A stretch of 64,000 nt of DNA, from positions 75,646 through 139,645 of the forward strand of contig CAZKGR010000005.1 of assembly GCA_964552465.1 (NCBI GenBank), in the 5' to 3' direction. Source of the stretch: BMS3BBIN04 sp964552465 (GTDB lineage Bacteria > Electryoneota > Electryoneia > Electryoneales > Electryoneaceae). The position numbers were made by a program, and so were the translations under genes. This document shows, piece by piece, positions 9,663 through 17,969 of this stretch. The notes below the pieces were generated by a model that searched no databases, had not been told where the DNA came from, and saw only the letters and a list, made by a program, of their open reading frames with translations. Position 1 is the stretch's first letter, and each line of letters starts with the position of its first letter.

Positions 9663-9735
9663 TTCCGTGTCTTCCGTGTATTCCGTGGTTGAGTTGTGTT
9701 GATGTTTGATTCGTTCCATTCGTGTGATTCGTGGT
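9663..9735 (+). repeat. Two sets of three 9-bp repeats
   Basis: TTCCGTGTC, TTCCGTGTA, TTCCGTGGT (9663-9689) are three adjacent nonamers. ATTCGTTCC, ATTCGTGTG, ATTCGTGGT (9709-9735) are three more of related sequence. Both sets end in GTGGTTGAG. This is part of a 546-base stretch (9354-9899) that holds repeats rather than genes. Confidence 0.75.
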
Positions 9736-9760
9736 TGAGGGTATTGACGTTGCAGTTACT

Positions 9761-9788
9761 CATAGCTCATAGCACACACCTCATACCT
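9761..9788 (+). repeat. 7-bp tandem repeat (CATAGCY type)
   Basis: Four adjacent heptamers: CATAGCT, CATAGCA, CACACCT, CATACCT. The same unit forms the six-copy array at 19592-19633. Confidence 0.75.
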
Positions 9789-9899
9789 GCCTTAAAGACC
9801 TCCGCCTCTCTGGCGTTTGCGTGCTGCGAGCACGACATTGACGAGTTGAAGATCGAACAATCTTTCACAAAGTTTTCGACGACAGAGCGGAGGCAGGTG

Positions 9900-10835
9900 A
9901 TGGTTAAGAAGATTACGGTTATCGGTGGCGGGTATGTAGGTGAGCATGCCGCCCAGGGCTTGATGCTGCAGCAGTTGGCGCAGGAAGTTGTGCTGATTGA
10001 CGTGATTGAGGACATGCCGCAGGGCAAGGCTTTGGACCAGCGTCAGAGCGCGTCGGTCTGGGGAACGGATACGAAGGTTACCGGCACGAACGATTGGGCT
10101 GACACCGCCGGCAGCGACATTGTGATTCATACGGCCGGCCGTCCGCGTAAGCCGGGCATGAGCCGTGATGATCTGCTCGAGGCGAATGTCGCGATCGTCC
10201 GTCCGTGCATGGAACAGGTCAAGGCGTTGAGCCCGAACGCTATCGTGATCATGGTCGCGAACCCGCTGGACGCGATGACCTATGTCGCGAAGCAGGTCCT
10301 CGGCTTCCCGAAGAACCGCATTTTCGGTATGGCTGGTATTCTCGATACAGCGCGTTTCCGTGCGTTCATCGCGATGGAGACGGGTGTCAGCGTGCGCGAC
10401 ATCCAGGCGATGGTTTTGGGTGGACACGGCGACACGATGGTTCCGCTGCCGCGTTTCACCACGATTGCCGGTCTGCCGCTGAGCCACTGGTGCAGCCAGG
10501 ACAAGATTGACGCGATGGTCGACCGTGCGGCCAAGGGCGGCGGCGAGATCGTCAAGCTGCTGAAGTTCGGTTCGGCGTACTATGCACCGTCCGCAGGCGC
10601 TGTCGAGATGGCGGAAGCGATTGTGAAGAACAGCCGTCGCGTGCTGCCGTGCTGCGCGTATCTCGAAGGTGAGTATGGCCACGAAGGTATCTACATGGGC
10701 GTGCCGCTGGTCGTCGGCGAGAACGGTATCGAAAAGATCATCGAGTACCCGTTCGACGACAAGGAGCAGGCGATGTTCGACAAGTCCGTCGACGCGACCA
10801 AAGGTCTGCTCGAAGATGTGAAGAAGTTTTTGTGA
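9900..10835 (+). CDS. mdh: Malate dehydrogenase (NAD-dependent)
   Basis: Malate dehydrogenase interconverts malate and oxaloacetate in the TCA cycle. ATG 9900 follows GGAGG at 9889-9893. The 311-residue protein has the Rossmann motif GGGYVGEHAAQG (residues 9-20) with Asp34 for NAD ribose, the substrate arginines in AGRPRKPGMSR (79-89), Asn121, the Asp149/Arg152 pair and the catalytic His176 (GGHGDT). The R-K-P-G-M-S-R loop points to malate rather than lactate as substrate. The gene stands alone and is followed by a strong terminator. Confidence 0.94.
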   Translation: MVKKITVIGGGYVGEHAAQGLMLQQLAQEVVLIDVIEDMPQGKALDQRQSASVWGTDTKVTGTNDWADTAGSDIVIHTAGRPRKPGMSRDDLLEANVAIVRPCMEQVKALSPNAIVIMVANPLDAMTYVAKQVLGFPKNRIFGMAGILDTARFRAFIAMETGVSVRDIQAMVLGGHGDTMVPLPRFTTIAGLPLSHWCSQDKIDAMVDRAAKGGGEIVKLLKFGSAYYAPSAGAVEMAEAIVKNSRRVLPCCAYLEGEYGHEGIYMGVPLVVGENGIEKIIEYPFDDKEQAMFDKSVDATKGLLEDVKKFL

Positions 10836-10858
10836 TCTCGGCTGATACCGCTTACATT

Positions 10859-10885
10859 AGGCCTGACATATGTCAGGCCTTTTCG
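10859..10885 (+). terminator. Rho-independent terminator of mdh
   Basis: A perfect 22-base palindrome (10859-10880, half-site AGGCCTGACAT) is followed by TTTTCGTT, 24 bases after the mdh stop. Confidence 0.88.
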
Positions 10886-10937
10886 TTGCTGTGATAGATT
10901 CAATGTTATGGGAAAAGTAACGGACTCGGGGGAAACG

Positions 10938-11708
10938 ATGAAGAGATTGATAGCGGTTATTCTAATACTGCCAATGCTGGCAGGATGTGCAAGCGTAGTT
11001 AGGTTTCATCCGGTCATTGAACCAGACTCTAAAAGCGAAACACTGCTTGCTAACGGCAACGAAGTAGTGTTTTCATATGAGGACAGTACAACGGTTGCGC
11101 TCTTTATGCAAACACACAATGTTAATGAACTATTACTGCATGTCTTTTATTTGAATAACAGTAATTCTAGAATTGATGTTTATCCAGAAGATATTGTAGT
11201 GGAGTATTTCGATGATTACATATTAAAAAAAGATTCACTATACGTGTATCCAAGTGATATCTATATGCAAAGAATAAGAAATGCACAAAACATGCAAAAT
11301 GTTGCTGTTGCGTTAAACGCCGCAGCCGCAGCCATGAACACATCTCAAACGACAACAACTACAGGCAGCGTAGGAGGAAGTAATGTCAATCTACAATCAA
11401 CAACCAATGATCCGACACGGGGCTACCTCATAATGAATCAAGCGAGTAATCAAATTGACAGTAATAATATTCAAAATGCCACAGTCAACATTTCATTTGA
11501 ATCAAGTTTGCTGAAAAGAAATACGCTATTCCCAGGAATGTTTATGGAAGGTAACGTTATAACAACATACCGAACATCGGATTATTACGACATCTACGTA
11601 CCCATAAAAGACGACATACACCATTTTAGATTCAACGCTGAAGTAGTAGAAACACAATCACAGAGTAGCGCCCCAAATTCTACTTGGGCAGAAGAGTGGG
11701 GTGAATAG
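10938..11708 (+). CDS. AT-rich hypothetical lipoprotein
   Basis: ATG 10938 follows GGGGGA. The leader MKRLIAVILILPMLAGC ends in a lipobox (LAGC), so it is a predicted 256-residue lipoprotein. The mature part is rich in Asn, Ser and Thr, with an Ala-rich stretch and a TTTTTGS-type linker near the middle and beta-like segments near the end (YYDIYVPIKDDIHHF). I do not recognise the family. The DNA is visibly more AT-rich than mdh and the other neighbours, as is the DUF805 gene next to it, which suggests separate acquisition. Confidence 0.75.
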   Translation: MKRLIAVILILPMLAGCASVVRFHPVIEPDSKSETLLANGNEVVFSYEDSTTVALFMQTHNVNELLLHVFYLNNSNSRIDVYPEDIVVEYFDDYILKKDSLYVYPSDIYMQRIRNAQNMQNVAVALNAAAAAMNTSQTTTTTGSVGGSNVNLQSTTNDPTRGYLIMNQASNQIDSNNIQNATVNISFESSLLKRNTLFPGMFMEGNVITTYRTSDYYDIYVPIKDDIHHFRFNAEVVETQSQSSAPNSTWAEEWGE

Positions 11709-11738
11709 TACCGATTAAACCAACGCCGACGACGGGTG

Positions 11739-11758
11739 GCCCGGGGCTTGCCCCGGGC
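11739..11758. repeat. GC-rich hairpin between convergent genes
   Basis: GCCCGGGGC, TT, GCCCCGGGC is a perfect 9-bp stem. It resembles the CCCGGG palindromes at 41303, 45633 and 12534. It has no T-run, so it is a repeat rather than a classical terminator. Confidence 0.7.
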
Positions 11759-11802
11759 ACTACCGTTTGATGCTATTCTGCAGCTACGCATCATGATGAG
11801 TT

Positions 11803-12177
11803 TCAATCTGGAATTTGCCCGCGGTCGATTAATGGGTCTGGGCCATACCGATTGTCACAAGATTGACCTTTTACAAAAATCAACACGACACTCACTAGAA
11901 TATTTATAATAGGAATGAGCAACCATAGAATATTCCAATCACTCCATCCTAGATCATGGAACCTTTTAACATTTGGAGTAAACAAAAGCATAAAAACAGC
12001 AAACTGAATAATGACACCAATAATCCATGTCATAAAAGAATTGTTAATGCTATACGTTACTGCCGAAGCTAGTATATAAACGACAATAATGATTATAAAT
12101 ACAAACAAAATCTGAAATAGATACGACAAACGATTCAATCTCCCACGAACACTGAAATAATTTGTATTTCCACGCAT
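11803..12177 (-). CDS. DUF805 (YhaH-like) small inner-membrane protein
   Basis: ATG 12177 was chosen because a GGAGAG sequence precedes it and the family begins at this point (NYFSVRGRLNRLSYL). The 124-residue protein has four hydrophobic segments (about 19-42, 48-67, 83-103 and a partial one) and the conserved KRFHDLGWSDW signature of DUF805, plus a short polar tail with NRYGPDP. Members are integral membrane proteins of unknown function. The base composition is AT-rich compared with its surroundings. Upstream in-frame codons to 12438 cross repeat DNA and are not likely translated. Confidence 0.85.
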   Translation of the reverse strand: MRGNTNYFSVRGRLNRLSYLFQILFVFIIIIVVYILASAVTYSINNSFMTWIIGVIIQFAVFMLLFTPNVKRFHDLGWSDWNILWLLIPIINILVSVVLIFVKGQSCDNRYGPDPLIDRGQIPD

Positions 12178-12480
12178 TATACTCTCCATTGTCGCGGCTA
12201 GCGGCGGGTGGCCTCGGAATTCATCCCGGGCTTCACTATTGGTCAAACCCTGATCAGCTGGACATCCCAAAGCCCGCCAAATCGAACTTCGTTGAAAATG
12301 TAGTATAGGCTCGAGACAGTCAACACAAACATTCATAAGGACATAGACTCGGAGCGGACACGTGGCCCGATCGGGCAGCTGACAGGATCGGGTGTCCCAT
12401 ACTGTGAACATGTTGGAGATACCTGCCTTGCGTAGCAAGACAGGCCACCCATCCGAAAGACTTTAGAGCAACAACAATAA

Positions 12481-12521
12481 GAAACGTCAAACGAGAGATC
12501 CTTCGCTGCGCTCAGGATGAC
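12481..12521 (-). repeat. Dispersed repeat, family A (inverted copy)
   Basis: Read on the minus strand this is GTCATCCTGAGCGCAGCG then AAGGATCTCTCGTTTGACG, the longest uninterrupted match to the other copies, including the terminal TTTGACGTTTC seen at 9568 and 40315. Confidence 0.8.
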
Positions 12522-12587
12522 ACCACAGCTTTCCCCGGCTTCAGCGAAGCCGGGCGACACGGTGAGGGGGTTGTAGATTTGGATGAT

Positions 12588-12617
12588 CCCGACTTGACGA
12601 GCAAGTCGGGGCAAACA
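12588..12617 (+). repeat. Family C hairpin (CCCGACTTG/CAAGTCGGG)
   Basis: CCCGACTTG, a 5-base loop and CAAGTCGGG, followed by GCAAAC. Copies lie at 19446, 20635 and, with one compensatory change, inside a gene at 56484. Confidence 0.8.
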
Positions 12618-12623
12618 ACCAAC

Positions 12624-13799
12624 TCACGGCTGAAAATTGAAGGAGTGGATGGTGACGTGGTCGGACTCGCCGGAGACGGGCGGGTAGCCGAGGTAGAACC
12701 ACAGGTTGAAGTGGAAGTCTTCGTCGTCAGGGGTGGGGATATCGTCCCCGGTGTAGATCCAGTGGTTGATCAGACTGCCGGGGCCGGGGTGGTCGCTGTG
12801 TCCGCTCCAACTGACAATTTCTATCCGGTCTGACCGCCATTCGATGCGATGGGTGGACGATTCGTCGTCCGTCATGTCGAATTGCACGATGTTGCCCGGC
12901 TGATCCCACGGCTGCACGACATATTGCATGTTGTTCCCCGGTCCGGCCAGCACCTGCGACCATTCGATGTCGATTTCCTCCCACGGATCGCCCTCATAGA
13001 GGAAGCCGCTGAAGGTTGTGTGATAGTCCAGCGAATCGACACGGCTGGCCAGCTTGTACGTGTAGTAACCGTATCCGAGGCAATAATCCAGTTCGACCTC
13101 GGCGGAATGCCAGCGCCCGTCACGGTACTCTGTTCTCAGATGCAGGCCGTCGTTATCGACCCAGACCGCTGATTCCTGCGCGGAGAAATAGTTCGGGCCG
13201 GGTCCGACGGGATAGTCCTCAAAGTCTTTCACCCGCCAGATATACCCGCTGAAGTCAACGGTTCGGATGGACGGTTCGGGGTATTCAACCCACCCACGCA
13301 CTCCGATGTCTGACGCCGGGTGGTCAAACCGTTGTGCGGTGGGTTCATACGTCTGATCAACGACCAGTGCGACCATCCGATCCCACGGGTGCGTCCAGTT
13401 TGACCACGTTCCGTCGTTTTCGATAGGCGTGAACGGATCGTTTGACAGCGGCTGAACATACCAGATGTTCGTCTTCGCCCACAGCACGACTCGGTGAACG
13501 TTGAGGTCTACGTTATTTGCGGTTCCTTGGACGTCCGTGTCGCCCGGCAGCAAATCAACAAATCCTACTTTTGGCGGATGGCGTAGATTACCGATGATGC
13601 TGTCGCGCAGGGGGGCGTAATGCGGAAGTTTGTATCTGCTTATTTCCTGTCCTTCATCGTCCTTAACAAGTGGTGCATTTGTCGCGTCACCGTCGGGATC
13701 GACAAGGGAATTATTGCCCGCGTTTTGTCCACAACTCCAAGCGAAAAGAGTTGCCAACAAAACGGTTAATAAAACAGCGTAACAACATTGCCTTTTCAT
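12624..13799 (-). CDS. Lipoprotein with GH16-like glycoside hydrolase domain
   Basis: The leader ends in a lipobox-like FAWSC, so a 391-residue lipoprotein is predicted. An N-terminal module (about 60-180) contains WDRMVALVVD. The C-terminal half resembles the family 16 beta-jelly roll: WEEIDIEW near residue 283 supplies the ExDxE catalytic pattern, and DFHFNLWFYLG near 365 matches the late strand. GH16 enzymes cleave beta-1,3 or beta-1,4 glucans, agars and carrageenans. The substrate cannot be told here. No polysaccharide-utilisation genes flank it. The assignment rests on motif recognition only. Confidence 0.65.
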   Translation of the reverse strand: MKRQCCYAVLLTVLLATLFAWSCGQNAGNNSLVDPDGDATNAPLVKDDEGQEISRYKLPHYAPLRDSIIGNLRHPPKVGFVDLLPGDTDVQGTANNVDLNVHRVVLWAKTNIWYVQPLSNDPFTPIENDGTWSNWTHPWDRMVALVVDQTYEPTAQRFDHPASDIGVRGWVEYPEPSIRTVDFSGYIWRVKDFEDYPVGPGPNYFSAQESAVWVDNDGLHLRTEYRDGRWHSAEVELDYCLGYGYYTYKLASRVDSLDYHTTFSGFLYEGDPWEEIDIEWSQVLAGPGNNMQYVVQPWDQPGNIVQFDMTDDESSTHRIEWRSDRIEIVSWSGHSDHPGPGSLINHWIYTGDDIPTPDDEDFHFNLWFYLGYPPVSGESDHVTIHSFNFQP

Positions 13800-14034
13800 C
13801 TCACACTCACCACAGGCATTGAAATAGAGGTCGCCAGATCCTTTTGTTTCAAAAGCAGTGTAGCCTCAACTTCGCGAGATATGCAACCTGATTCAGCGTA
13901 TGATGTCAGACCGAACAGGGTGGGCCGGAGCTAACGCCACAGAGCCATCTGTCGTGTGGATAGAGTGTCGAAGCCGTGATGGACATCCCCACCACGGGCA
14001 AAGACTGTTGTGGACGACGAATTGTGAATCGTGC

Positions 14035-15615
14035 TCATCGTGCCATGCGTCGCCGCCTCAACTTACGCACAACCAGCCAGACCGTGATGATGAGCGCCAA
14101 TAGGATGATCGTCACGACCGCAAGCCCGAGCTTCATCATTGACGGATAACTGAACTGGACCGCGAAGCTCATCGGCGCGTAGACAAACCGCGAATCGTCC
14201 ACTTCGCCGCGGTCATAAAACGTTCGCAACATATGAACAAGCGCGTCTCGCTGCTTTCCCCATACATCTCCGCTATGGCCGAACTCTTTCAGTATGACCT
14301 GGTGACCGTTTGGAAGGTGGGGCAGGAGCTCGTCCCGGGCGAAACGTGCGGGCGTGGAAATATCAATATTTCCGCTGATGAGCAGCGTTTCCGTGTCGGA
14401 GGGGCGCACATGTCGCAGCGAGTCGGGAATCACTTTGGCTGGCCAACCTTGAGCGGCTGCGACTCCTAGCAACGATGCTGGCGCACCGATGATGGATTCG
14501 GGCGGCATGAACTCCGCATATGGATCGCTACCCGGCGCGAACACGTAATCCGCGCTCACCGCCTTTGCCGCGCTTTCGCCCCAGACCGAAGCGCCGGGAA
14601 CCATGAAGTCGATAGCCATTGACAACAACGCGATACCGCTCCAGTCACCCTCGCTGGCAGCAATCCAGGCGTCGAAAACAGCCGGCGCTGAACTCGTGTG
14701 ATAGAGCATCATGAATGTTCCCATCAGGACATTGCCGCGTTTGATGGGAAATAACAGCCAGCGGTCTGGCATGTCGCGAGCGATGACATGGATAGTTTCG
14801 GCGAGATCGTCCACACGCCCGCCGTGTTCCACGTCTTCCTTGTATAGCTCAGAGTAATAGCGGATCTGGTCATCGATCGTATCCGCCCGCCACTCGAAAT
14901 GACCCGGCGGATTGACCGCGATCATGGCTGATCTGAAGATGCTTTCCGGATACATCCAGTCATACAGCATCGCCAACCGGGTACCGTAACTGCCACTCAA
15001 CAGGTTGATCTGGCCATACCCGAGCGCGACGCGGACATCTTCAACGTCATGGATGACTTCGGTGACAGTGTAGCCGTCCGTATCGACGCCAGCGTCCTGA
15101 TGACGTTTGGCACACCGGGCATACGCGTCAGCCAGGAGGTCGAGTGTTGCCCGTTCGACGAGATCGCCAGGCGGATTCTTGAAAAACTCGTCGATTTCGG
15201 GGCCGTCAAGGAAAACGGAACCGTCCACACCACGATAACCGACCAACACAATGTCATGGTTGCCGCTCAGTTCAGATACGAACCGGTACTCGTCAATGTT
15301 TGTTATGCCGGGGCCACCATTGAGGAAGAAGATCGGTTCTAATGAACTGTTCCCTGTGGCATGAATTTGCGTTATCGGGATCGAAATCAAGCGAGAGGCC
15401 GGATTGTCCCGGTTCTCGGGAACGACGATGAAGCCGGTGTGGCAGAGGAATTCTGTATCATTTGACATGTAAACGTTAGCCTGAAGCTCGATGTCACCGG
15501 CTTTGGCGTCAGGCGGGATTGAAAAGTCAGGCTGCTCTTGATTGGTCACGCAGGAGGTTTGCATCAGGGACAAGCAAATGCTGGCAAGTAGCATGAGTTT
15601 TCGGTTAAGATTCAT
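14035..15615 (-). CDS. Membrane-anchored alpha/beta hydrolase (TAP/prolyl-aminopeptidase-like)
   Basis: A 526-residue protein with a lipoprotein leader (LSLMQTSC) and, unusually, also a C-terminal membrane helix (about 492-515) followed by RKLRRRRMAR. The hydrolase core shows an NGGPG oxyanion motif near residue 97 (usually HGGPG), the nucleophile elbow GSYGT, a late Asp in SGNIDISTP and a His in KEFGHSG. This is the layout of secreted tripeptidyl- or prolyl-aminopeptidases with a TAP-like C-terminal part. It stands alone between two intergenic gaps. The real substrate is unknown. Confidence 0.78.
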   Translation of the reverse strand: MNLNRKLMLLASICLSLMQTSCVTNQEQPDFSIPPDAKAGDIELQANVYMSNDTEFLCHTGFIVVPENRDNPASRLISIPITQIHATGNSSLEPIFFLNGGPGITNIDEYRFVSELSGNHDIVLVGYRGVDGSVFLDGPEIDEFFKNPPGDLVERATLDLLADAYARCAKRHQDAGVDTDGYTVTEVIHDVEDVRVALGYGQINLLSGSYGTRLAMLYDWMYPESIFRSAMIAVNPPGHFEWRADTIDDQIRYYSELYKEDVEHGGRVDDLAETIHVIARDMPDRWLLFPIKRGNVLMGTFMMLYHTSSAPAVFDAWIAASEGDWSGIALLSMAIDFMVPGASVWGESAAKAVSADYVFAPGSDPYAEFMPPESIIGAPASLLGVAAAQGWPAKVIPDSLRHVRPSDTETLLISGNIDISTPARFARDELLPHLPNGHQVILKEFGHSGDVWGKQRDALVHMLRTFYDRGEVDDSRFVYAPMSFAVQFSYPSMMKLGLAVVTIILLALIITVWLVVRKLRRRRMAR

Positions 15616-15786
15616 TAGAATTACGCCCCCCGTTTGCTTTCACATCAGTCGCACAACTCAATACATCCCTCTCACAATACGCAATAATCGAGTCACTTAC
15701 TCCGCTCCGTCCAATCGCCAGATGGAGAGGGTTGTGTTTCCCAATTAATCCAAGCCCTTGCGGACAGGTCGTTACGGATTTCTGGT

Positions 15787-16026
15787 CTACGCGTCGGGAT
15801 TGAACGGGCCGAACTCGTCACCCGGTAATGCGAACAGGGCTTCAACCGTCGTTGACAGTTTCTGTGCCAGCTTCAACGCCAGCACCGTTGACGGGACGAA
15901 CCTGCCAGTCTCGATTGAGTTGATTGTTTTGCGCGCAACACCGACCTGGTTCGCCAGCTCTTCCTGCGTCCAGTCCTTCAACGCTCGGTAAGCTTTGATC
16001 CGATTCTGCAGCCGAGGTTCGTTCAC
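15787..16026 (-). CDS. XRE-family HTH transcriptional regulator
   Basis: A small 79-residue protein. GTG 16026 was chosen because GGGAGG lies 8 bases upstream and the HTH domain begins right after. The helix-turn-helix is KDWTQEELANQVGVARKTINSIETGRFVPS, typical of Cro/CI-type regulators of the YozG/SmtB-unrelated short class. The start overlaps the stop of the upstream membrane-protein gene (GTGA), so the two are translationally coupled. Such pairs usually have the regulator controlling its own operon. Confidence 0.88.
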   Translation of the reverse strand: MNEPRLQNRIKAYRALKDWTQEELANQVGVARKTINSIETGRFVPSTVLALKLAQKLSTTVEALFALPGDEFGPFNPDA

Positions 16027-16466
16027 GCGCCGTCCCTCCCGAGCCACAGCGAGCTGGCGAGGAAGACAATCGCGCCGAACAGGGTAGTTGTCGATACCAT
16101 CTGCACCTGGCTTGGTGGTATGGCAAAGCCCGAGACAAAGTGAAGCAGCAGCAGGAAAAGGATGGTTCCGAAGAACGCGTTCCGCCACGACAGAAGTCGC
16201 TGGTACAGGCTCAGCTCGTCCTCGAGCGCCTGTCGCAGCTCCGGGTTACGTTGGATCTTCACTTCGAGGAACACGTTGTAGATGATGGTCGGAATGTGGA
16301 TGATCAGGACGCCCAGCATCCACACGCTCGCGTTCTCGAACCCATCCGCAGTCGCACCGACAACCTGGCTCAGCCAATCGCCAACTTGAATCAGGAAATA
16401 CAGGCACAGCGCGATCAAGTGGACGCGGTAGACCGCACGTCTTCGTTTTAGGTAGGTATCACTCAT
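16023..16466 (-). CDS. Four-helix membrane protein coupled to an XRE regulator
   Basis: A 147-residue protein with four predicted membrane segments (about 14-32, 47-65, 93-111, 121-140) and a charged loop, EVKIQRNPELRQALEDELSLYQ, between helices 2 and 3. It resembles DUF2178-like proteins that are often encoded with a small XRE regulator; I did not confirm the family. It overlaps the regulator gene by four bases and is the first gene of the pair. Confidence 0.75.
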   Translation of the reverse strand: MSDTYLKRRRAVYRVHLIALCLYFLIQVGDWLSQVVGATADGFENASVWMLGVLIIHIPTIIYNVFLEVKIQRNPELRQALEDELSLYQRLLSWRNAFFGTILFLLLLHFVSGFAIPPSQVQMVSTTTLFGAIVFLASSLWLGRDGA

Positions 16467-16744
16467 GGCGACCTCTGGGTGTTATTATGTAACCTAAACA
16501 CCTCAATATAGGCTCTGTATGCCCCGCATGTCAATTGTCATTTATCGCGTTAAAGCCAGGCGATTCCTGCCACGGTCACATCAATCGCCCGCATCCACGC
16601 TCATCAAGCACCAGGGATATCAACCATTCAATCGGGGGAGGTTGATATGTGTCAGCGAAGACCGCATGTTATGTAGCAGGATCGAGCAGCGGCTACTGTA
16701 TTAACGTTTTCAACATAACGATGCGACCACTGGGGGAAAGCAAA

Positions 16745-17452
16745 GTGTTGAACGGTTTACTGCGAACGTGCCGACTGAAATCTCAAATGATCATGTTATT
16801 TATGGTGTTGATCGCTGCATTATTGTTCAGCGGTTGTGCAGCACACAGCAGCCTTGAGCCAATTGGGCAGGGGAATACGGGTTTGAGCGTGGGGGGAATC
16901 GGATATCCCTTATATCCGACCGTCGAGCTAAGATACGGAGTCACTGACTGGATGGATGTTGGCGGTGGTATACACTTGTCACCGCTGCTTGACGATGGCT
17001 TTGGTGGCGATTTGAAGGCTACAATATTCCCGTTCGGCACCGCGCCTGAAAAATCTTATACCCAAGCGTATTGGCTGATCCGTCCCACATTTGGATTGCA
17101 GTTTGGCTACACTCACGTGGCATATCCATTTGACGCCGATCCACTGATGATTGGCCGAATCACGCCGACGCTTGCCTGGCCGACACCCATCGGGAGCCTG
17201 TTTACCGGGGCAGATTTCGCAATAGTGGAAACCCCAATTGAACGGATTTCCATCCCATTTATCGGCACAGGTCCCGACATCGATCCAATTTACATGATTA
17301 ATCCGTTTCTCGGTCACAGGTTCAAACTGAGCGATACGTTTTATTTCAGTGCGGAAGCACAGGCGTATTTTGATGCGGACACAGGTGATGGTCCCGTTTT
17401 GGCGGCAGCGTTTCTAACGTTTGAATGGGAATTTGGACATTCGGATGATTAG
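16745..17452 (+). CDS. Hypothetical outer-membrane lipoprotein
   Basis: GTG 16745 follows GGGGGAAAG with good spacing, the same arrangement as the lipoprotein at 10938; ATG 16721 is the alternative. The leader ends in LLFSGC, a lipobox. The mature ~205 residues alternate polar and aromatic/hydrophobic residues and end in an aromatic-containing strand (AAFLTFEWEFGHSDD), as expected for a small beta-barrel or barrel-like protein. The family is not recognised. No operon partner is seen. Confidence 0.7.
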   Translation: MLNGLLRTCRLKSQMIMLFMVLIAALLFSGCAAHSSLEPIGQGNTGLSVGGIGYPLYPTVELRYGVTDWMDVGGGIHLSPLLDDGFGGDLKATIFPFGTAPEKSYTQAYWLIRPTFGLQFGYTHVAYPFDADPLMIGRITPTLAWPTPIGSLFTGADFAIVETPIERISIPFIGTGPDIDPIYMINPFLGHRFKLSDTFYFSAEAQAYFDADTGDGPVLAAAFLTFEWEFGHSDD

Positions 17453-17579
17453 CGCGGTTGTCTATCAGTAGGACCGTACTGAACATGAGTGGCCAGGGAA
17501 CATTTGCCTGCTTCCTGATTCGAATCAGGGTCATTTCAATCCAGACCGATTCCAGCAGTTCTGCGCGTCTCCTCCCAGC

Positions 17580-17843
17580 CTATTTGTTCCACTCCATCCA
17601 GTCATCACGATCGCGGTCAGGAGGTGTTGGCACCGATTCCTCCGATTCATTTGGTGGCACGTCTTCCTGTACAGGTTCAAGCGGTCCGTGCTGAAGCCGT
17701 TGATAATCTGTCAACGGGATCAGCACCCCGGCGACTTTATCGCGCCGGTGAATTTCGATGTGAACCCCCTTGTATTCGACCCGGTTGAGGGCTTCACGCA
17801 GGTCGGCGCGTAGTTCGCTGGCCTGGATACGTTCGATGGGCAT
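17580..17843 (-). CDS. Phd/YefM-like antitoxin without an adjacent toxin
   Basis: From ATG 17843 the product has 87 residues. The N-terminal half (MPIERIQASELRADLREALNRV, then IEIHRRDKVAGVLIPLTDYQRL) matches the Phd/YefM DNA-binding fold, including the typical late VL(I/V)P..DY segment. The C-terminal part is acidic and Pro-rich (PVQEDVPPNESEESVPTPPDRDRDDW) and would be the toxin-binding or disordered tail. No RelE, Doc or PIN-like reading frame lies on either side. TGTACA-type boxes lie upstream, as is known for YefM operators. Confidence 0.75.
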   Translation of the reverse strand: MPIERIQASELRADLREALNRVEYKGVHIEIHRRDKVAGVLIPLTDYQRLQHGPLEPVQEDVPPNESEESVPTPPDRDRDDWMEWNK

Positions 17844-17871
17844 GACTGACTCCCGTGCTTCACAGCATTTG

Positions 17872-17888
17872 ACGTACAAAACGTACAC
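17872..17888. promoter_or_regulatory. GTACA direct repeat upstream of the antitoxin gene
   Basis: CGTACAAAACGTACAC contains two GTACA words nine bases apart, starting about 30 bases before the antitoxin start codon. The spacing suits an operator overlapping the promoter. Confidence 0.45.
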
Positions 17889-17969
17889 AGATCAGAGATA
17901 CAATCCAAGAATTACTTTCGAGCTCCGACATGTCAGTCGGGAGGTTCCGATTGTCAGAACATCACAAGA

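Larger units (their letters stand above)
12178..12623. other. Gene-free stretch filled with palindromic repeats
   Basis: About 446 bases with no convincing gene. It holds a hairpin at 12422-12444 (CTTGC/GCAAG within CCTG/CAGG), an inverted family A repeat at 12481-12521, a CCCGGCTTC/GAAGCCGGG hairpin at 12534-12554 and a CCCGACTTG/CAAGTCGGG hairpin at 12588-12610. Further CCCGG-like words occur at 12210-12240 and 12360-12395. Confidence 0.7.

Noticed and set aside
9792..10682. A long open frame (296 codons) antisense to malate dehydrogenase
   Set aside because: It mirrors the mdh codon pattern, has no ribosome binding site or recognisable motif, and mdh on the other strand is certain.
11739..11758. 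GC-rich hairpin considered as a terminator
   Set aside because: It has no T-run on either side and matches the palindromic repeat families instead.
17458..17694. Possible toxin partner of the antitoxin on the opposite strand
   Set aside because: The frame overlaps the antitoxin gene antisense, has low complexity and shows no RelE, Doc or PIN features.
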